A stretch of 64,000 bases of DNA from Gammaproteobacteria bacterium UBA5109 (GCA_002414385.1 DHZH01000003.1:138530-202529), one strand, 5' to 3'; positions 9,801-18,208 are shown, counted from the first letter of the stretch. Notes: generated by a model from the letters alone, not told the origin. Translations and numbers: made by a program.

Positions 9801-10529
9801 AAAGAACTGGTCGAGAAGAAACTGATCACCCCGAAAGGCGTCATAGGTTTCTGGCCGGTTAACGCAGTCGGTGATGACATCGAGCTGTATGCCGATGATG
9901 AACGCAAGGAAGTACAAACGGTACTGCATAGTCTGCGTCAGCAACTCGAACAGCGCCGCGAAGGCAAAGCCAATTATGCCCTGGCCGATTTCATTGCGCC
10001 GAAAGACAGTGGCAAGCCAGACTGGATCGGCGGCTTTGCCGTCACGGCCGGTCAGGAAGTCGAAGCCATGGCAGAAAAATACAAGCAGGAAAACGATGAT
10101 TACCGGGCCATCATGTTGCTGGCACTGGCTGACCGTTTTGCCGAAGCCTTTGCCGAATCCATGCATCAGCGGGTGCGTAAAGAATTCTGGGGCTATGCCA
10201 GTGATGAAACCTTCAGTAACGCGGAGCTGATCAAGGAGCAGTATCAGGGTATTCGACCGGCGGCTGGTTATCCGGCCTGTCCGGATCATACCGAGAAAGG
10301 CGCACTGTTTGATTTGCTGCAGGCAGAACAGAAAGCCGGCATCAAGCTCACCGAAAGTTACGCCATGATGCCTGCTGCTTCCGTCAGTGGTCTGTATTTT
10401 TCGCATCCGGACAGTCGCTACTTTGCCGTGCAGAAAATTGCCGATGACCAGCTGAAAGATTATGCTGAACGCAAAGGCTGGTCCGGGGATGAAGCCAGAC
10501 GCTGGCTGAGCCCGGTACTGGCTGATTAA
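6861..10529 (+). CDS. metH: Cobalamin-dependent methionine synthase MetH
   Basis: 1222 residues (E. coli 1227), complete. In order: a homocysteine-binding barrel (about 1-330) with zinc cysteines C245, C308 and C309; a methyl-THF (pterin) barrel (about 350-620); a B12-binding cap and Rossmann module with DVHDIGKNIV, in which H755 is the cobalt lower ligand; and the C-terminal AdoMet reactivation domain with RPAAGYPACPDHTEK. It transfers the methyl group of 5-methyl-THF to homocysteine. It directly follows metF, so the two form the methyl branch of one operon, with metR divergent. No cobalamin riboswitch was seen upstream. Confidence 0.97.
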   Translation: MSHQELFTETLQQRILFLDGAMGTMIQGHKFEEADFRGERFRDVDNELRGNNDLLSITAPDTIKDIHRQYLEAGADILKTNTFNSTGIAQADYNLSDLAYELNVAGARLAHEAINEYQKENNRPCWVAGVLGPTNRTASISPNVEDPGYRAVSFDELFEDYSKAIKGLYDGGADIILIETVFDTLNAKAAIAAVKNFEAEHEINLPLMISGTITDQSGRTLSGQVVEAFYNSVAHAGAVSIGLNCALGAEQLRQYVDDLSRVAEINVSCHPNAGLPNEMGGYDQSPDHMAGLISEFAESGLVNIVGGCCGTTPEHIAAIRKKVATKAPRKIPEAQPVCRLSGLEPVTLTRESNFVNVGERTNVTGSKRFETLIVSEDYDTAISVARDQVEGGAQIIDVNMDEGMLDSAAAMKKFLNLIAAEPDVARVPVMVDSSKWTVIEEGLKCIQGKGIVNSISLKEGEAQFLQQARLVKRYGAAVVVMAFDEQGQADTFERKTEICARAYKLLTEEVGIPPQDIIFDPNIFAVATGIAEHNGYGKAFIEATAWIKKNLPYAKVSGGVSNLSFSFRGNNALREAMHSVFLYHAIKAGMDMAIVNAGKLLVYEDIDEKLREAIEDVIFNRREDAGERLLEMATTVVSEEKDEKAAELWREESVEKRLEYSLVHGIDKYVVEDSQEAYEKLGEAIKVIEGPLMDGMNIVGDLFGSGKMFLPQVVKSARVMKKSVAHLEPYILNAKKEARENAGTIVIATAKGDVHDIGKNIVGVVLSCNGYRVVDLGVMVPSQKILQAVRDEKADIVGISGLITPSLDEMVHVAAELEREGFSLPLLIGGATTSRIHTAVKIEEKYSGPTIHVLDASRSVGVAGKLLGDKKDAYLQEIREEYEGLRERRARKESSRNMLTLEQARSNKPEIDWNAYTPPQPAFTGLKVFEDYDLQTLIDHFDWSPFFMSWELAGKFPKILDDEVVGESARNLYEDAQEMLKELVEKKLITPKGVIGFWPVNAVGDDIELYADDERKEVQTVLHSLRQQLEQRREGKANYALADFIAPKDSGKPDWIGGFAVTAGQEVEAMAEKYKQENDDYRAIMLLALADRFAEAFAESMHQRVRKEFWGYASDETFSNAELIKEQYQGIRPAAGYPACPDHTEKGALFDLLQAEQKAGIKLTESYAMMPAASVSGLYFSHPDSRYFAVQKIADDQLKDYAERKGWSGDEARRWLSPVLAD

Positions 10530-10600
10530 ATCGCTCTGATCTGGAACTGCTTTAGCTGCTTATTGTTCCGGATTATAATTTGCAGTCGATAATACCCGGT

Positions 10601-10637
10601 GGGTGTAGAAAGCTTTCTCAACACCCAAGTATTAGTT
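10601..10637 (+). terminator. Possible terminator hairpin after metH
   Basis: GGGTGT and ACACCC (10601-10606, 10621-10626) enclose the self-complementary AGAAAGCTTTCT, making one long imperfect hairpin followed by a weak T-tract (TTAGTTTTT). It lies 72 nt past metH and 22 nt before the next start, so it could terminate metH or sit in the leader of the next gene. Confidence 0.4.
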
Positions 10638-10658
10638 TTTGCTTGAGGGTGCGCCTGC

Positions 10659-11039
10659 ATGCCCTACAAAATCGATATTCAGAAACAGAGTGATCATCTG
10701 CGCGTAGAGGTGTCAGGCGAGCGTACTGAAGATTCAGCAGAACAGAATGCCCGTGAACTCTGGCGCAAGCTGATCGATTTGTGCTGGAAGTATGAATTAC
10801 GAAAAATTCTTGCTATTAGCTCATTGAGTGGGCGTTTTCCGACCTCTGGTGTGTTTAATATAGCCAGTAATCCCCAGGAGTTGGGTGTGGATTTATCATT
10901 TCGGATTGCACTGGTTGAACTTAATGAAGAGTCTCTTGAAGATATGCGATTCGCTGAATCGGTTGCGTTGAATCGGGGAGCTCAATTCCAGGTATTTGAT
11001 AATGAGGCTGAAGCAAAAACCTGGTTATTTGAGGGTTGA
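10659..11039 (+). CDS. Small SpoIIAA/STAS-like cytosolic protein, function unknown
   Basis: 126 residues without signal peptide or membrane segment. The beta-alpha pattern (IDIQKQSDHLRVEVSGE, then LRKILAISSLSGRFPTS, then SFRIALVELNEES, then GAQFQVFDNEAEAKTWL) resembles SpoIIAA-like/STAS proteins, where the last helix often reads A-x-x-W-L. The fold assignment is by eye and tentative. It lies between metH and a TraB-family gene with intergenic space on both sides, suggesting its own transcription unit. Confidence 0.55.
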   Translation: MPYKIDIQKQSDHLRVEVSGERTEDSAEQNARELWRKLIDLCWKYELRKILAISSLSGRFPTSGVFNIASNPQELGVDLSFRIALVELNEESLEDMRFAESVALNRGAQFQVFDNEAEAKTWLFEG

Positions 11040-11132
11040 TCGAATACTCGATTCTGTATTGATTAAAACCTGCCCCTGATTCTTTGATACTATGGCTGGC
11101 AGTTAGCAAAGAATCATCTGAATTTGAATGAC

Positions 11133-11996
11133 ATGCTGCCAATCCTGAAAAGACTAAGCCTTGTACTGCTGCTGGTCAGTCAAAGCCTGCTGGCCCAGAC
11201 ATCCGTCTGGCAGGCCAGTAATGGCGAGAATACCGTATATCTGGCCGGTACGGTGCATATGCTCAGAGCTGCTGATTACCCCTTACCAGCGGCTTTTGAT
11301 CAGGCCTATGCCCAGGCTGATGCGCTTTATTTCGAAATCAATATCGATGACATGAATGCCGTTGGGGCACAGATGACCCTGATGGAGCAACTGATGTATA
11401 CCGATGGCCGAAATATTGAGAGCGTGCTGAGCCCGGAAGCCTATGATGCCCTGACCACCTTTACTGCAGATCTGGGTGTGCCGATGATGATTCTGCAGAA
11501 CATGAAACCCGGCATGCTGGTCAGTACTCTTGAAATTCTCAGTATGCAGCAGCTTGGTTTTACGCCGCAGGGTGTCGACATGTATTTTCATCAGCGAGCC
11601 AAAGCAGATGGCAAAGCCATTGCCGGCTTTGAAACGGTCGAACAACAGATTGATTTCCTGGCCGGAATGGGAGTAGGCGAGGAAAGCGAGTTCATCATGA
11701 TGTCGCTGGAGGAACTGGAAAAAATCTCCACTGATATTGAAGTGCTGGTGGGTCCCTGGCGCAGTGGTAACACGCAGCAAATGAATGAACTGTTTGTTGA
11801 GTCGATGAAAAACTCGGCTCCGGATGCTTACGACCTGTTAATGGCAAGCCGGAACCTGGACTGGATGCCGGAAATCGAAGCCATGTTTGAGGATGCCGAT
11901 ACGGAGCTGGTACTGGTCGGCGTTGCTCACCTGATCGGTGAAGATGGTCTGATTCAGATGCTGGAAAACCGGGGATACCGGTTAAATCAGCTTTAG
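11133..11996 (+). CDS. Secreted TraB/GumN-family protein
   Basis: 287 residues from the ATG at 11133; a TTG three codons upstream is a weaker alternative. A Sec signal peptide (LSLVLLLVSQSLLAQ) is followed by the family motifs VYLAGTVHML near the N-terminus and LVLVGVAHLIGEDGL at the C-terminus. The paired G-x-x-H motifs and conserved glutamates suggest a metal-dependent hydrolase related to Tiki-type proteases; bacterial members are largely uncharacterised. Predicted periplasmic. A T-rich terminator follows about 50 nt after the stop. Confidence 0.8.
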   Translation: MLPILKRLSLVLLLVSQSLLAQTSVWQASNGENTVYLAGTVHMLRAADYPLPAAFDQAYAQADALYFEINIDDMNAVGAQMTLMEQLMYTDGRNIESVLSPEAYDALTTFTADLGVPMMILQNMKPGMLVSTLEILSMQQLGFTPQGVDMYFHQRAKADGKAIAGFETVEQQIDFLAGMGVGEESEFIMMSLEELEKISTDIEVLVGPWRSGNTQQMNELFVESMKNSAPDAYDLLMASRNLDWMPEIEAMFEDADTELVLVGVAHLIGEDGLIQMLENRGYRLNQL

Positions 11997-12044
11997 TCTC
12001 AACACCGGGTTGACATATAAACATCAGAGGAGCATGATGCGCTG

Positions 12045-12066
12045 CCTGTTCAGACAGGATTTTTTT
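12045..12066 (+). terminator. Intrinsic terminator after the TraB/GumN gene
   Basis: A 5-bp stem (CCTGT/ACAGG) with a TCAG tetraloop is followed by A and seven T residues. It sits 49 nt downstream of the stop at 11996. Confidence 0.6.
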
Positions 12067-12093
12067 ATCAGGCTTTTATTTAAAAATTTGAAA

Positions 12094-12234
12094 ATGAAAC
12101 TAAATACACTTCATCAATACAGCACTTATTACGCCGGTATTGCAGCGCCGTCGGTACTTTCCATGAGTATCGCCATGGCCAAGCTATGGGTGCGTATGTG
12201 CACCTGTTGCGGAAGGAGTATTTGTCAGAACTGA
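12094..12234 (+). CDS. Possible 46-residue peptide with Cys-rich C-terminus between two terminators
   Basis: An ATG at 12094 opens a 46-codon frame. Its product has a mildly hydrophobic middle (YYAGIAAPSVLSMSIAMAKL) and a cysteine-rich end (MCTCCGRSICQN). No convincing ribosome-binding site precedes it. The frame also stays open upstream to 12034, but that part overlaps the terminator at 12045-12066. A strong second terminator follows 24 nt after the stop. It could be a leader peptide of the downstream MFS gene, a small-RNA region or chance. I do not recognise it. Confidence 0.25.
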   Translation: MKLNTLHQYSTYYAGIAAPSVLSMSIAMAKLWVRMCTCCGRSICQN

Positions 12235-12257
12235 TTGATTTAATGAATTGAGTTTAC

Positions 12258-12294
12258 AAAAGCCTTCCGGACCCGGTCCCGAAGGCTTTTTTAT
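12258..12294 (+). terminator. Strong intrinsic terminator upstream of the MFS gene
   Basis: A 10-bp perfect stem (AAAAGCCTTC / GAAGGCTTTT, 12258-12267 with 12281-12290) is topped by a second self-complementary GGACC/GGTCC and followed by a T-run. It lies about 100 nt before the MFS start and closes a short unit beginning after 12066. Confidence 0.8.
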
Positions 12295-12395
12295 TGTCCA
12301 TACTGTCACAAACCAGCAATAAGCAGAAACAATATTTAACCCTTCGTGACTCGGCACTCCGGAAGCCTTTTTAAAGCTTATAACAGGAGAGAGTC

Positions 12396-13619
12396 GTGCA
12401 AGATGCCCTGCAAAAAAATATAAAAACCATTTACTGGATGAGCTTTTTCCAGTGCGCGATGGTGGTCACTGCGGTGTTCGTCCCCTTACTGCAGCGTCAT
12501 GGCTTGACGATGGCGCAGGTGCTGCAGACCCAGGCTTTGTTTGCGCTGATGATAGCTGCATTTGAAGTGCCGAGTGGCTATCTGGCTGACCTGTGGGGGC
12601 GTCGTAATGCCATTATACTCGGGCAGTTGAGTACAGCAGTGGCTTTTTTCCTGCTGATTTTCGCTGACAGCTTTGTCGATTTTCTGGTTTATGAAGCCCT
12701 GATGGGACTGGGACTGAGTCTGTGTTCAGGTGCCGACCTGGCATTGGTTTATGACAGCCAGATAGCCCTGAATGCTGAGGATGAAGTGCATGCGGAAAAT
12801 CCGGGCAAGCACATTGCCCGGCTGGTCAGCCTGGAAGGCTGGGCAGGTGCCTTTGCTGCTGTTGTCACCAGTATTCTGACGCTGTGGTCGCTGGATGCAA
12901 TTCTCTGGATGCAGGCATTTATTGCTTGCCTTGGTCTGTATTGCGCGCTGAATTTAAGTGAGGCTCCGCGTCAGACTTCAGTGAGCGGGCATCAGGAAAA
13001 CTTTCGCAAAGTCGCTGCCACGATTCTGTATCAGCCGCTGGTCCTGTGGACTTCGCTGGCAATCATCGTATTCAGTCTGGCAGCGCTGTATGGCTTCTGG
13101 TTAATTCAGACCTACTGGGAATTGCAGGGCGTGCCACTGACATGGTTTGGCCTGATCTGGGCATTGCATTGTGTCGCCCGTGCGCTTATTGCCAATTATG
13201 CGCACGCACTCGAAGCACGCTTTGGCTGGCAGAAGATATTTATGTTCACGGCATTGCTGCCTTTTGCTGCCTACCTGATCATGGCACTGCTTGGTGGACC
13301 GGTCGGCGTACTGTTTGGGCTGGCATTCCCGCTTTGTCGTGGCCTGAACATGGTAATTTTTTACGATGCCCTGAATAAAAGACTGGATGCTGAATTCCGT
13401 GCCACGGTGAATTCCCTGGTCAGTCTGGGAATGCGCAGTATTTTTATTGTGACCGGACCGGTGTTGGGTTTCGTGGTAGACAGATACGGGGTCAACCTCA
13501 GTCTGATGGTGCTGGCTGCATGGTTTTTACCAACAGTGGCTTTTGTTCTGTTCGGCCTGGCCAGACAGATTAATAAAAGTACTGAACAGCTTGCAATTCA
13601 GCCCGGACAAATTGCCTGA
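12396..13619 (+). CDS. MFS transporter (drug/metabolite exporter type)
   Basis: 407 residues with about 12 hydrophobic segments. It has an MFS-typical loop motif after TM2 (GYLADLWGRRNAIILG), the place of the conserved D-R-x-G-R-R/K element. Translation starts at GTG 12396 behind ACAGGAGAG. It is predicted to be an inner-membrane secondary transporter driven by the proton gradient; the substrate cannot be read. No operon partner: a terminator lies upstream and the GAPDH gene follows after 72 nt. Confidence 0.82.
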   Translation: MQDALQKNIKTIYWMSFFQCAMVVTAVFVPLLQRHGLTMAQVLQTQALFALMIAAFEVPSGYLADLWGRRNAIILGQLSTAVAFFLLIFADSFVDFLVYEALMGLGLSLCSGADLALVYDSQIALNAEDEVHAENPGKHIARLVSLEGWAGAFAAVVTSILTLWSLDAILWMQAFIACLGLYCALNLSEAPRQTSVSGHQENFRKVAATILYQPLVLWTSLAIIVFSLAALYGFWLIQTYWELQGVPLTWFGLIWALHCVARALIANYAHALEARFGWQKIFMFTALLPFAAYLIMALLGGPVGVLFGLAFPLCRGLNMVIFYDALNKRLDAEFRATVNSLVSLGMRSIFIVTGPVLGFVVDRYGVNLSLMVLAAWFLPTVAFVLFGLARQINKSTEQLAIQPGQIA

Positions 13620-13691
13620 ACCCTTTCGGCGTATTATGCTGTGTTCACGGGGAGGGGACATTGTTGTCGTTAATGAAACGAAGGAGAACAG

Positions 13692-14702
13692 ATGTCTATA
13701 GTCAAAATTGCAATAAACGGTTTCGGCAGAATCGGCCGAATGGTATTCAGGCATGCCCTGCACAGGGATGATGTCGAAGTTGTTGCCATCAATGACATGC
13801 TTGCCCCCGAGCAACTGCTTTATCTGCTACGCTATGATTCGGTGCATGGTTCGCTATCGGCAAGCGTTGAGCTTGCTGATGGCAAACTGAGTGTTGAAGG
13901 TCGGCAGATTCGCCTGAGTGCTGAAAAGCAGCCCTCAAAGCTGGACTGGTCGTCCGTAAATGCCGATGTTGTCATCGAATGTACCGGCCTGTTTACGGCT
14001 AAAGAAGATGCTTCCGGACACCTGCAGGCCGGAGCGAAAAAAGTCGTTATTTCCGCACCCTCTGCTGATGCACCTATGTTTGTTATGGGTGTCAATCATC
14101 GGCAATTGCGGGCAGATGAGCTGGTCATTTCCAACGCCTCCTGTACCACCAACTGTCTGGCACCGCTGGCAAAAGTCATCAACGACTGTTTTGGTATTGA
14201 GGAAGGGCTGATGACAACGGTCCATGCAGTGACCGCCTCTCAAACGACCGTCGATGGTGCCAGTGGCAAGGATTATCGTGGCGGCCGCAGTGCCTTGCTG
14301 AACATTATTCCGGCCAGTACCGGGGCCGCCAAAGCCGTTGGTAAAGTGATACCGGCATTGAATGGTAAATTAACCGGCATGGCTTTGCGGGTCCCCACAG
14401 CAGATGTTTCCGTGGTTGACCTGACTGTGCGCCTGCAGAAGGCAACAGACTATGAAGCAATAAAAAAGGCTGTCAGGGCCGCTGCTGACGGGGAGCTGAA
14501 AGGGATTCTTGCTTATACGGAAGATGCTGTGGTGTCCCAGGATTTTATTGGTGACAGACGCAGCAGTATTTTTGATGCCAGTGCCGGTATCGCCTTGAAT
14601 GATAAATTTTTCAAGCTGATTGCCTGGTATGACAATGAGACGGCCTATGCTGACCGACTGCTGGATCTTGGTGTTTATGCCATGAAGTTAAAGGCAGTGT
14701 GA
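13692..14702 (+). CDS. gapA: Type I glyceraldehyde-3-phosphate dehydrogenase
   Basis: 336 residues, full length for the family. NAD-binding Rossmann start KIAINGFGRIGRMVFR; N-D after beta-2 (VVAINDML), consistent with NAD preference; catalytic Cys151 in SNASCTTNCLAPLAKV; TVHAVTASQ with the catalytic His; and a C-terminal WYDNETAYADRLLDL. It oxidises glyceraldehyde-3-phosphate to 1,3-bisphosphoglycerate in glycolysis or the reverse in gluconeogenesis. Start ATG behind AAGGAGAACAG. It stands alone, without pgk or a CbbR-type regulator next to it. Confidence 0.95.
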   Translation: MSIVKIAINGFGRIGRMVFRHALHRDDVEVVAINDMLAPEQLLYLLRYDSVHGSLSASVELADGKLSVEGRQIRLSAEKQPSKLDWSSVNADVVIECTGLFTAKEDASGHLQAGAKKVVISAPSADAPMFVMGVNHRQLRADELVISNASCTTNCLAPLAKVINDCFGIEEGLMTTVHAVTASQTTVDGASGKDYRGGRSALLNIIPASTGAAKAVGKVIPALNGKLTGMALRVPTADVSVVDLTVRLQKATDYEAIKKAVRAAADGELKGILAYTEDAVVSQDFIGDRRSSIFDASAGIALNDKFFKLIAWYDNETAYADRLLDLGVYAMKLKAV

Positions 14703-14726
14703 TTTTCAGCAATTCTACACTGCGAG

Positions 14727-14761
14727 GCTCTGACCGGAGGGCTGCTCACTCTGGTCAGAGC
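14727..14761. other. 9-bp inverted repeat after gapA
   Basis: GCTCTGACC (14727-14735) and GGTCAGAGC (14753-14761) are perfect inverted repeats around a 17-nt loop. No T-run follows, so a role in transcript end formation is only possible. Confidence 0.35.
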
Positions 14762-14780
14762 TGGTGATATCTGCACTATA

Positions 14781-14817
14781 TTTACGCAGAATAATTTACG
14801 CAGAATAATTTACGCAG
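14781..14817. repeat. 14-bp tandem repeat, about 2.6 copies
   Basis: TTTACGCAGAATAA occurs at 14781-14794 and 14795-14808, followed by a partial third copy TTTACGCAG at 14809-14817. It lies between the convergent gapA and redoxin genes. Confidence 0.85.
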
Positions 14818-14835
14818 TCTAATGAGGTCTATTGA

Positions 14836-15432
14836 CTAGAGTTCTCTTGCAGCCTCCAGCACATAGCTGAGGTCGGGTCGCTCACGAAAGTTTTCTTCAG
14901 CAAATTTACGCAAAATCGTACCGTCCGGACTGAGTAGCATGATCCCGGGTTGTGGAATACCGTAGGCGAAACTGTCCGGTTCGGGGTCCGGGTTGCGGAT
15001 ACCTAAAGCATTGACATGCCTGATCGCCTCATCATGCAGCATGGTGAAACCGACATTGAAGTCCAGTTCAACAATTTTCAGCGTGGCAACCGGGTCATAA
15101 GTCATGGAAGCGATATTGAATCCCAGTGCTTCCATGTCAGCCTGAATGGCCGTGATATCTTCCAGCTGGGCTTTGCAGAACGGGCACCAGTCAAAAGAAC
15201 GACTGAAAAACAGCATCAGTCCTTTTTCGCCACTGAGGGAGTCCAGAGTCTGGACATTGCTATTCTGGTCAGGGGCTTCAAGTAGCGGAATCATCGAGCC
15301 CTCAGGAAAGTCAGGTGCCCAGTTAAATTCCTGCGCCAGAACTGCCTGAGTGCAGAACAACAGAAACACTGAAATCATGCTTTTTTTTATGCTCCAATTC
15401 AGGAGCCTGGTAACTGACATAGCCTGCCTCAT
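14836..15432 (-). CDS. Exported redoxin (AhpC/TSA-like thiol protein)
   Basis: 198 residues. A hydrophobic segment ending F-C-T-Q-A-V-L-A-Q-E indicates a signal peptide, though the exact start is uncertain (ATGs at 15432, 15420 and 15378). The mature part is a thioredoxin fold with DWCPFCKAQLEDI, a CxxC redox motif in the peroxiredoxin/redoxin position, and a late cis-Pro region GIPQPGIMLLSPDG. Probably a periplasmic thiol peroxidase or disulfide reductase; the substrate is unknown. Convergent with gapA. Confidence 0.75.
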   Translation of the reverse strand: MRQAMSVTRLLNWSIKKSMISVFLLFCTQAVLAQEFNWAPDFPEGSMIPLLEAPDQNSNVQTLDSLSGEKGLMLFFSRSFDWCPFCKAQLEDITAIQADMEALGFNIASMTYDPVATLKIVELDFNVGFTMLHDEAIRHVNALGIRNPDPEPDSFAYGIPQPGIMLLSPDGTILRKFAEENFRERPDLSYVLEAAREL

Positions 15433-15564
15433 CTATAAAGTGACTGCTGTCTCTAGTGAGAAGTCAGCGTCGGGTTTGTTACAACTCAACATAAATGATG
15501 ACAGAACAGTAACTGTTTTACCATTCGGCTCTCTATTCACTGCCGGCAAAACGGGCTCTGCTTG

Positions 15565-15933
15565 TTAATAACCGAGTACATCTCCCCGGGTGGATTCAGC
15601 GATTGCTGCAGCTTCGCTAATGAGTGTTTCAGGAACATTGAGCTCCTGCAAAGTAGCGCCCAGGTTTTCCATCACTGCGTCAAAATGACTGCCATCCAGG
15701 CCCTGTTTAACCAGACGGGAATGGGCATTGCGCATGCCTCTGCCGGAATAATTGTTGGGTCCACCAAAGGCAAAAGTCAGAAAAGCTTTTTGTTTTTTCG
15801 CCTGCTTGTCCATATCCAGGCCTGTAAAAAAGCTGTTAATACGATCATCAGCCAAAACTTTCTGATAAAAAATGTCTACGGCTGCATCAACGGCGGCTTC
15901 ACCACCCAGTTTTTCATACAGGGATTCACTCAT
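15565..15933 (-). CDS. glbN: Group 1 truncated haemoglobin
   Basis: 122 residues from the ATG at 15933, which has CAGGAT 7 nt upstream; an ATG at 15975 would add 14 non-homologous residues. Family pattern: SLYEKLGGEAAVDAAVD, FFTGLDMDKQ, FLTFAFGGPNNYSGRGMRNAH (with the proximal His) and a C-terminal L-G-A-T-L-Q-E-L. Such small globins bind O2 or NO and often act in NO detoxification. It is divergent from a TonB-dependent receptor across a gap holding a Fur-like site, suggesting iron-linked expression of both. Confidence 0.88.
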   Translation of the reverse strand: MSESLYEKLGGEAAVDAAVDIFYQKVLADDRINSFFTGLDMDKQAKKQKAFLTFAFGGPNNYSGRGMRNAHSRLVKQGLDGSHFDAVMENLGATLQELNVPETLISEAAAIAESTRGDVLGY

Positions 15934-16028
15934 TGTCTGTATCCTGATTTGATTAAAGATGTGTGAATAATACATTTTTAAATTGATAGCTCCTTGAGTT
16001 GTGTCAAAAGGGCTTATATCTTTTTATA

Positions 16029-16047
16029 AATGATAATAGTTCTCATT
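16029..16047 (+). promoter_or_regulatory. Fur box between the globin and siderophore-receptor genes
   Basis: AATGATAATAGTTCTCATT resembles the 19-bp Fur consensus GATAATGATAATCATTATC, with the TGATAAT half well kept. It lies 74 nt before the receptor start and 96 nt before the globin start, well placed to repress both under iron sufficiency. Confidence 0.7.
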
Positions 16048-16120
16048 TGTATTTACATTCTCATAAAACTATGCGTAAATACCAACCCTCTTCTGATACA
16101 GCAAACAATTTGAGGTAAGT

Positions 16121-18208
16121 ATGAATATCAAACAATTTTCATTCGGGACCGGGAGTGTTTTACTCGCGCTCTCTTCAAGTCTGGGGTCCGTACCGGTTTT
16201 GGCACAGGAAGGCAGAATTGAAGAAATTTCCATTATCGGTACGCGCACATTGCGCGAGAGTCGTGGTGCCACCGGCCTGCAGCTTTCGGTATTTGACACC
16301 CCGCAGTCGGTCAGCCTGATTGATAACGATTTTATGGAAGGTTTCGGTCTGAATGAGGTAAATGATGTCCTGAAACTGACTACCGGAGTCAATGTCGAAG
16401 AAGTTGAGACTGACCGTACCTACTATAATTCCCGGGGTTTTGATATTAAAAGTATGCAGGTAGACGGTCATGGTCTGCCTTTTACCTGGAACGTTCACGG
16501 GGAGCTGGATACGGTAATCTATGAGCGGGTTGAAGTTATTCGTGGTGCCAACGGTTTACTGACTGGAACCGGTAATCCGTCCGGTACCATTAATTATGTG
16601 CGTAAACGTCCGACCAACGATTTCCAGGGCAGCATCAAACTGACCCAGGGTTCATGGTCCAATTCCCGTGCCGAACTGGATATCTCAATACCTTTTACTG
16701 ACAGCGGATCCTGGGCGGGACGTGCCATCGTTGCCGGCGTAGATAAGGAATCATATCTGCGTGATAACGAACAGCAGCGACAGATTTTTTATGGCGTGAT
16801 AGACGGCCAGCTTACCCGCAATTCAACCCTGGCACTTGGTTATACCCATCACCGGAATGATTCTGATGGTGTTATGTGGGGGGCATTGCAGCTGATTTAT
16901 GATGATGGGACGCCCACTGATTTTGATGTTTCTTCTTCCACAACCATGGACTGGACCTACTGGACTTCCACTTCCCGGAATGCTTTTGCCGAGTTACAGG
17001 TAGATCTGGCCTGGGGCTGGGAATGGACAACGACGCTCAACTACAACGATGAAGAAAGTGATGATGAGCTCTTCTACACTTACGGAACGCTGAACCAGGC
17101 CAGCGGACTGGGCCTGTTTGGCTGGCCGGGCAAATATGTCAGCTCAGTGGAACAGAAACTGATTGATTCGACCCTGGCAGGCTCCTTCAGCCTGGGTGGC
17201 AGGGAACATGAACTGTTCATGGGTTTAAATATCAGTCAGTCCAAAAACGGCTATCTGGATCACAGTATTCCGGCAACTGATCCTGCCTGGGGTGCCTTGC
17301 CGGCCTTTCCGGGCTGGGACGGCTCTGAAATTGCCCGACCCGATTTTCAGTCGCCTTTTGTAGCACAGGACTTTGATATCGATGTAAACCGTTTCTATAT
17401 TGCCAGTAACTGGAGCCTGAATGATGCAATGAATCTGATCGTTGGGGCCAATGTCATAGACACTGAAGCTTCCGGTGACAGTTTCGGTTCCCCGATGAAC
17501 TGGTCCGAGACGGAAGCCAGCCCCTATATCGGTCTTGTTTATGCTCTGGGTGAATCAGTCAACCTGTATGCCAGTTACAGTGATATTTACGAACCACAGG
17601 CTGAATTGACAGCCAGCCTGAACAACATCGGGCCGGCAGAGGGCAAGAGCTTTGAGGGTGGTATCAAGGCGGAATTCTTCGCAGGTGGATTGCTGACTTC
17701 TGCTTCCGTGTTCAAGGCAGAACAGGATAATTATGCCGAGTATGCCGGTTTCGATGCCGGCAGCGGGCTTTCCTATTATGCCGGAACGGAAGTGAACTCA
17801 CAGGGATTTGAACTGGAAGCCAGCGGGCGTATTCATGATGCAGTGATTTTACAGGCCGGATTTACCCAGCTTGATCTGGAAGGGCAAAACGGCAGCACAG
17901 TACGTAGCTATGTGCCTGAAAGAACCCTGAAAGCCGGTGCACGTTTCTTCCCGCTGGCCAATCTGGAACTTGGTGCAAGCTATCGCTGGCAGAGTGATAT
18001 CTATACGGGTACGGCGCCAATGCGTATCAGCCAGGACAGTTACGGAATCCTTTCAGCCTATGCTGATTATGATTTTAATGATGCGCTGAACATTGCATTA
18101 AATATTAATAATCTGGGCGATGAAAAATACCTTAACAGTCTGTACTGGGATCAGAATTATTTTGGTGCCCCGAGACACTACAGCCTGTCACTGAAGTACA
18201 GTTTCTAG
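16121..18208 (+). CDS. TonB-dependent siderophore receptor
   Basis: 695 residues. Signal peptide ending P-V-L-A-Q-E; a TonB-box-like E-E-I-S-I-I-G-T; a plug domain (about 45-155) with LGQPQS-like motifs (DTPQSVSLID, YNSRGFDI, RGANGLLTGTGNPSGTINYV); then a 22-strand-type barrel ending in an aromatic F (LSLKYSF). It matches ferric hydroxamate/pyoverdine-type receptors such as FhuE/FpvA but lacks an N-terminal signalling (STN) domain. The ligand is unknown. It heads a run of genes (18213, 18749) likely co-transcribed and Fur-regulated. Confidence 0.92.
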   Translation: MNIKQFSFGTGSVLLALSSSLGSVPVLAQEGRIEEISIIGTRTLRESRGATGLQLSVFDTPQSVSLIDNDFMEGFGLNEVNDVLKLTTGVNVEEVETDRTYYNSRGFDIKSMQVDGHGLPFTWNVHGELDTVIYERVEVIRGANGLLTGTGNPSGTINYVRKRPTNDFQGSIKLTQGSWSNSRAELDISIPFTDSGSWAGRAIVAGVDKESYLRDNEQQRQIFYGVIDGQLTRNSTLALGYTHHRNDSDGVMWGALQLIYDDGTPTDFDVSSSTTMDWTYWTSTSRNAFAELQVDLAWGWEWTTTLNYNDEESDDELFYTYGTLNQASGLGLFGWPGKYVSSVEQKLIDSTLAGSFSLGGREHELFMGLNISQSKNGYLDHSIPATDPAWGALPAFPGWDGSEIARPDFQSPFVAQDFDIDVNRFYIASNWSLNDAMNLIVGANVIDTEASGDSFGSPMNWSETEASPYIGLVYALGESVNLYASYSDIYEPQAELTASLNNIGPAEGKSFEGGIKAEFFAGGLLTSASVFKAEQDNYAEYAGFDAGSGLSYYAGTEVNSQGFELEASGRIHDAVILQAGFTQLDLEGQNGSTVRSYVPERTLKAGARFFPLANLELGASYRWQSDIYTGTAPMRISQDSYGILSAYADYDFNDALNIALNINNLGDEKYLNSLYWDQNYFGAPRHYSLSLKYSF

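Noticed and set aside
9690..10406. 238-codon open frame on the minus strand
   Set aside because: Antisense to the metH activation domain, with no domain or ribosome site of its own.
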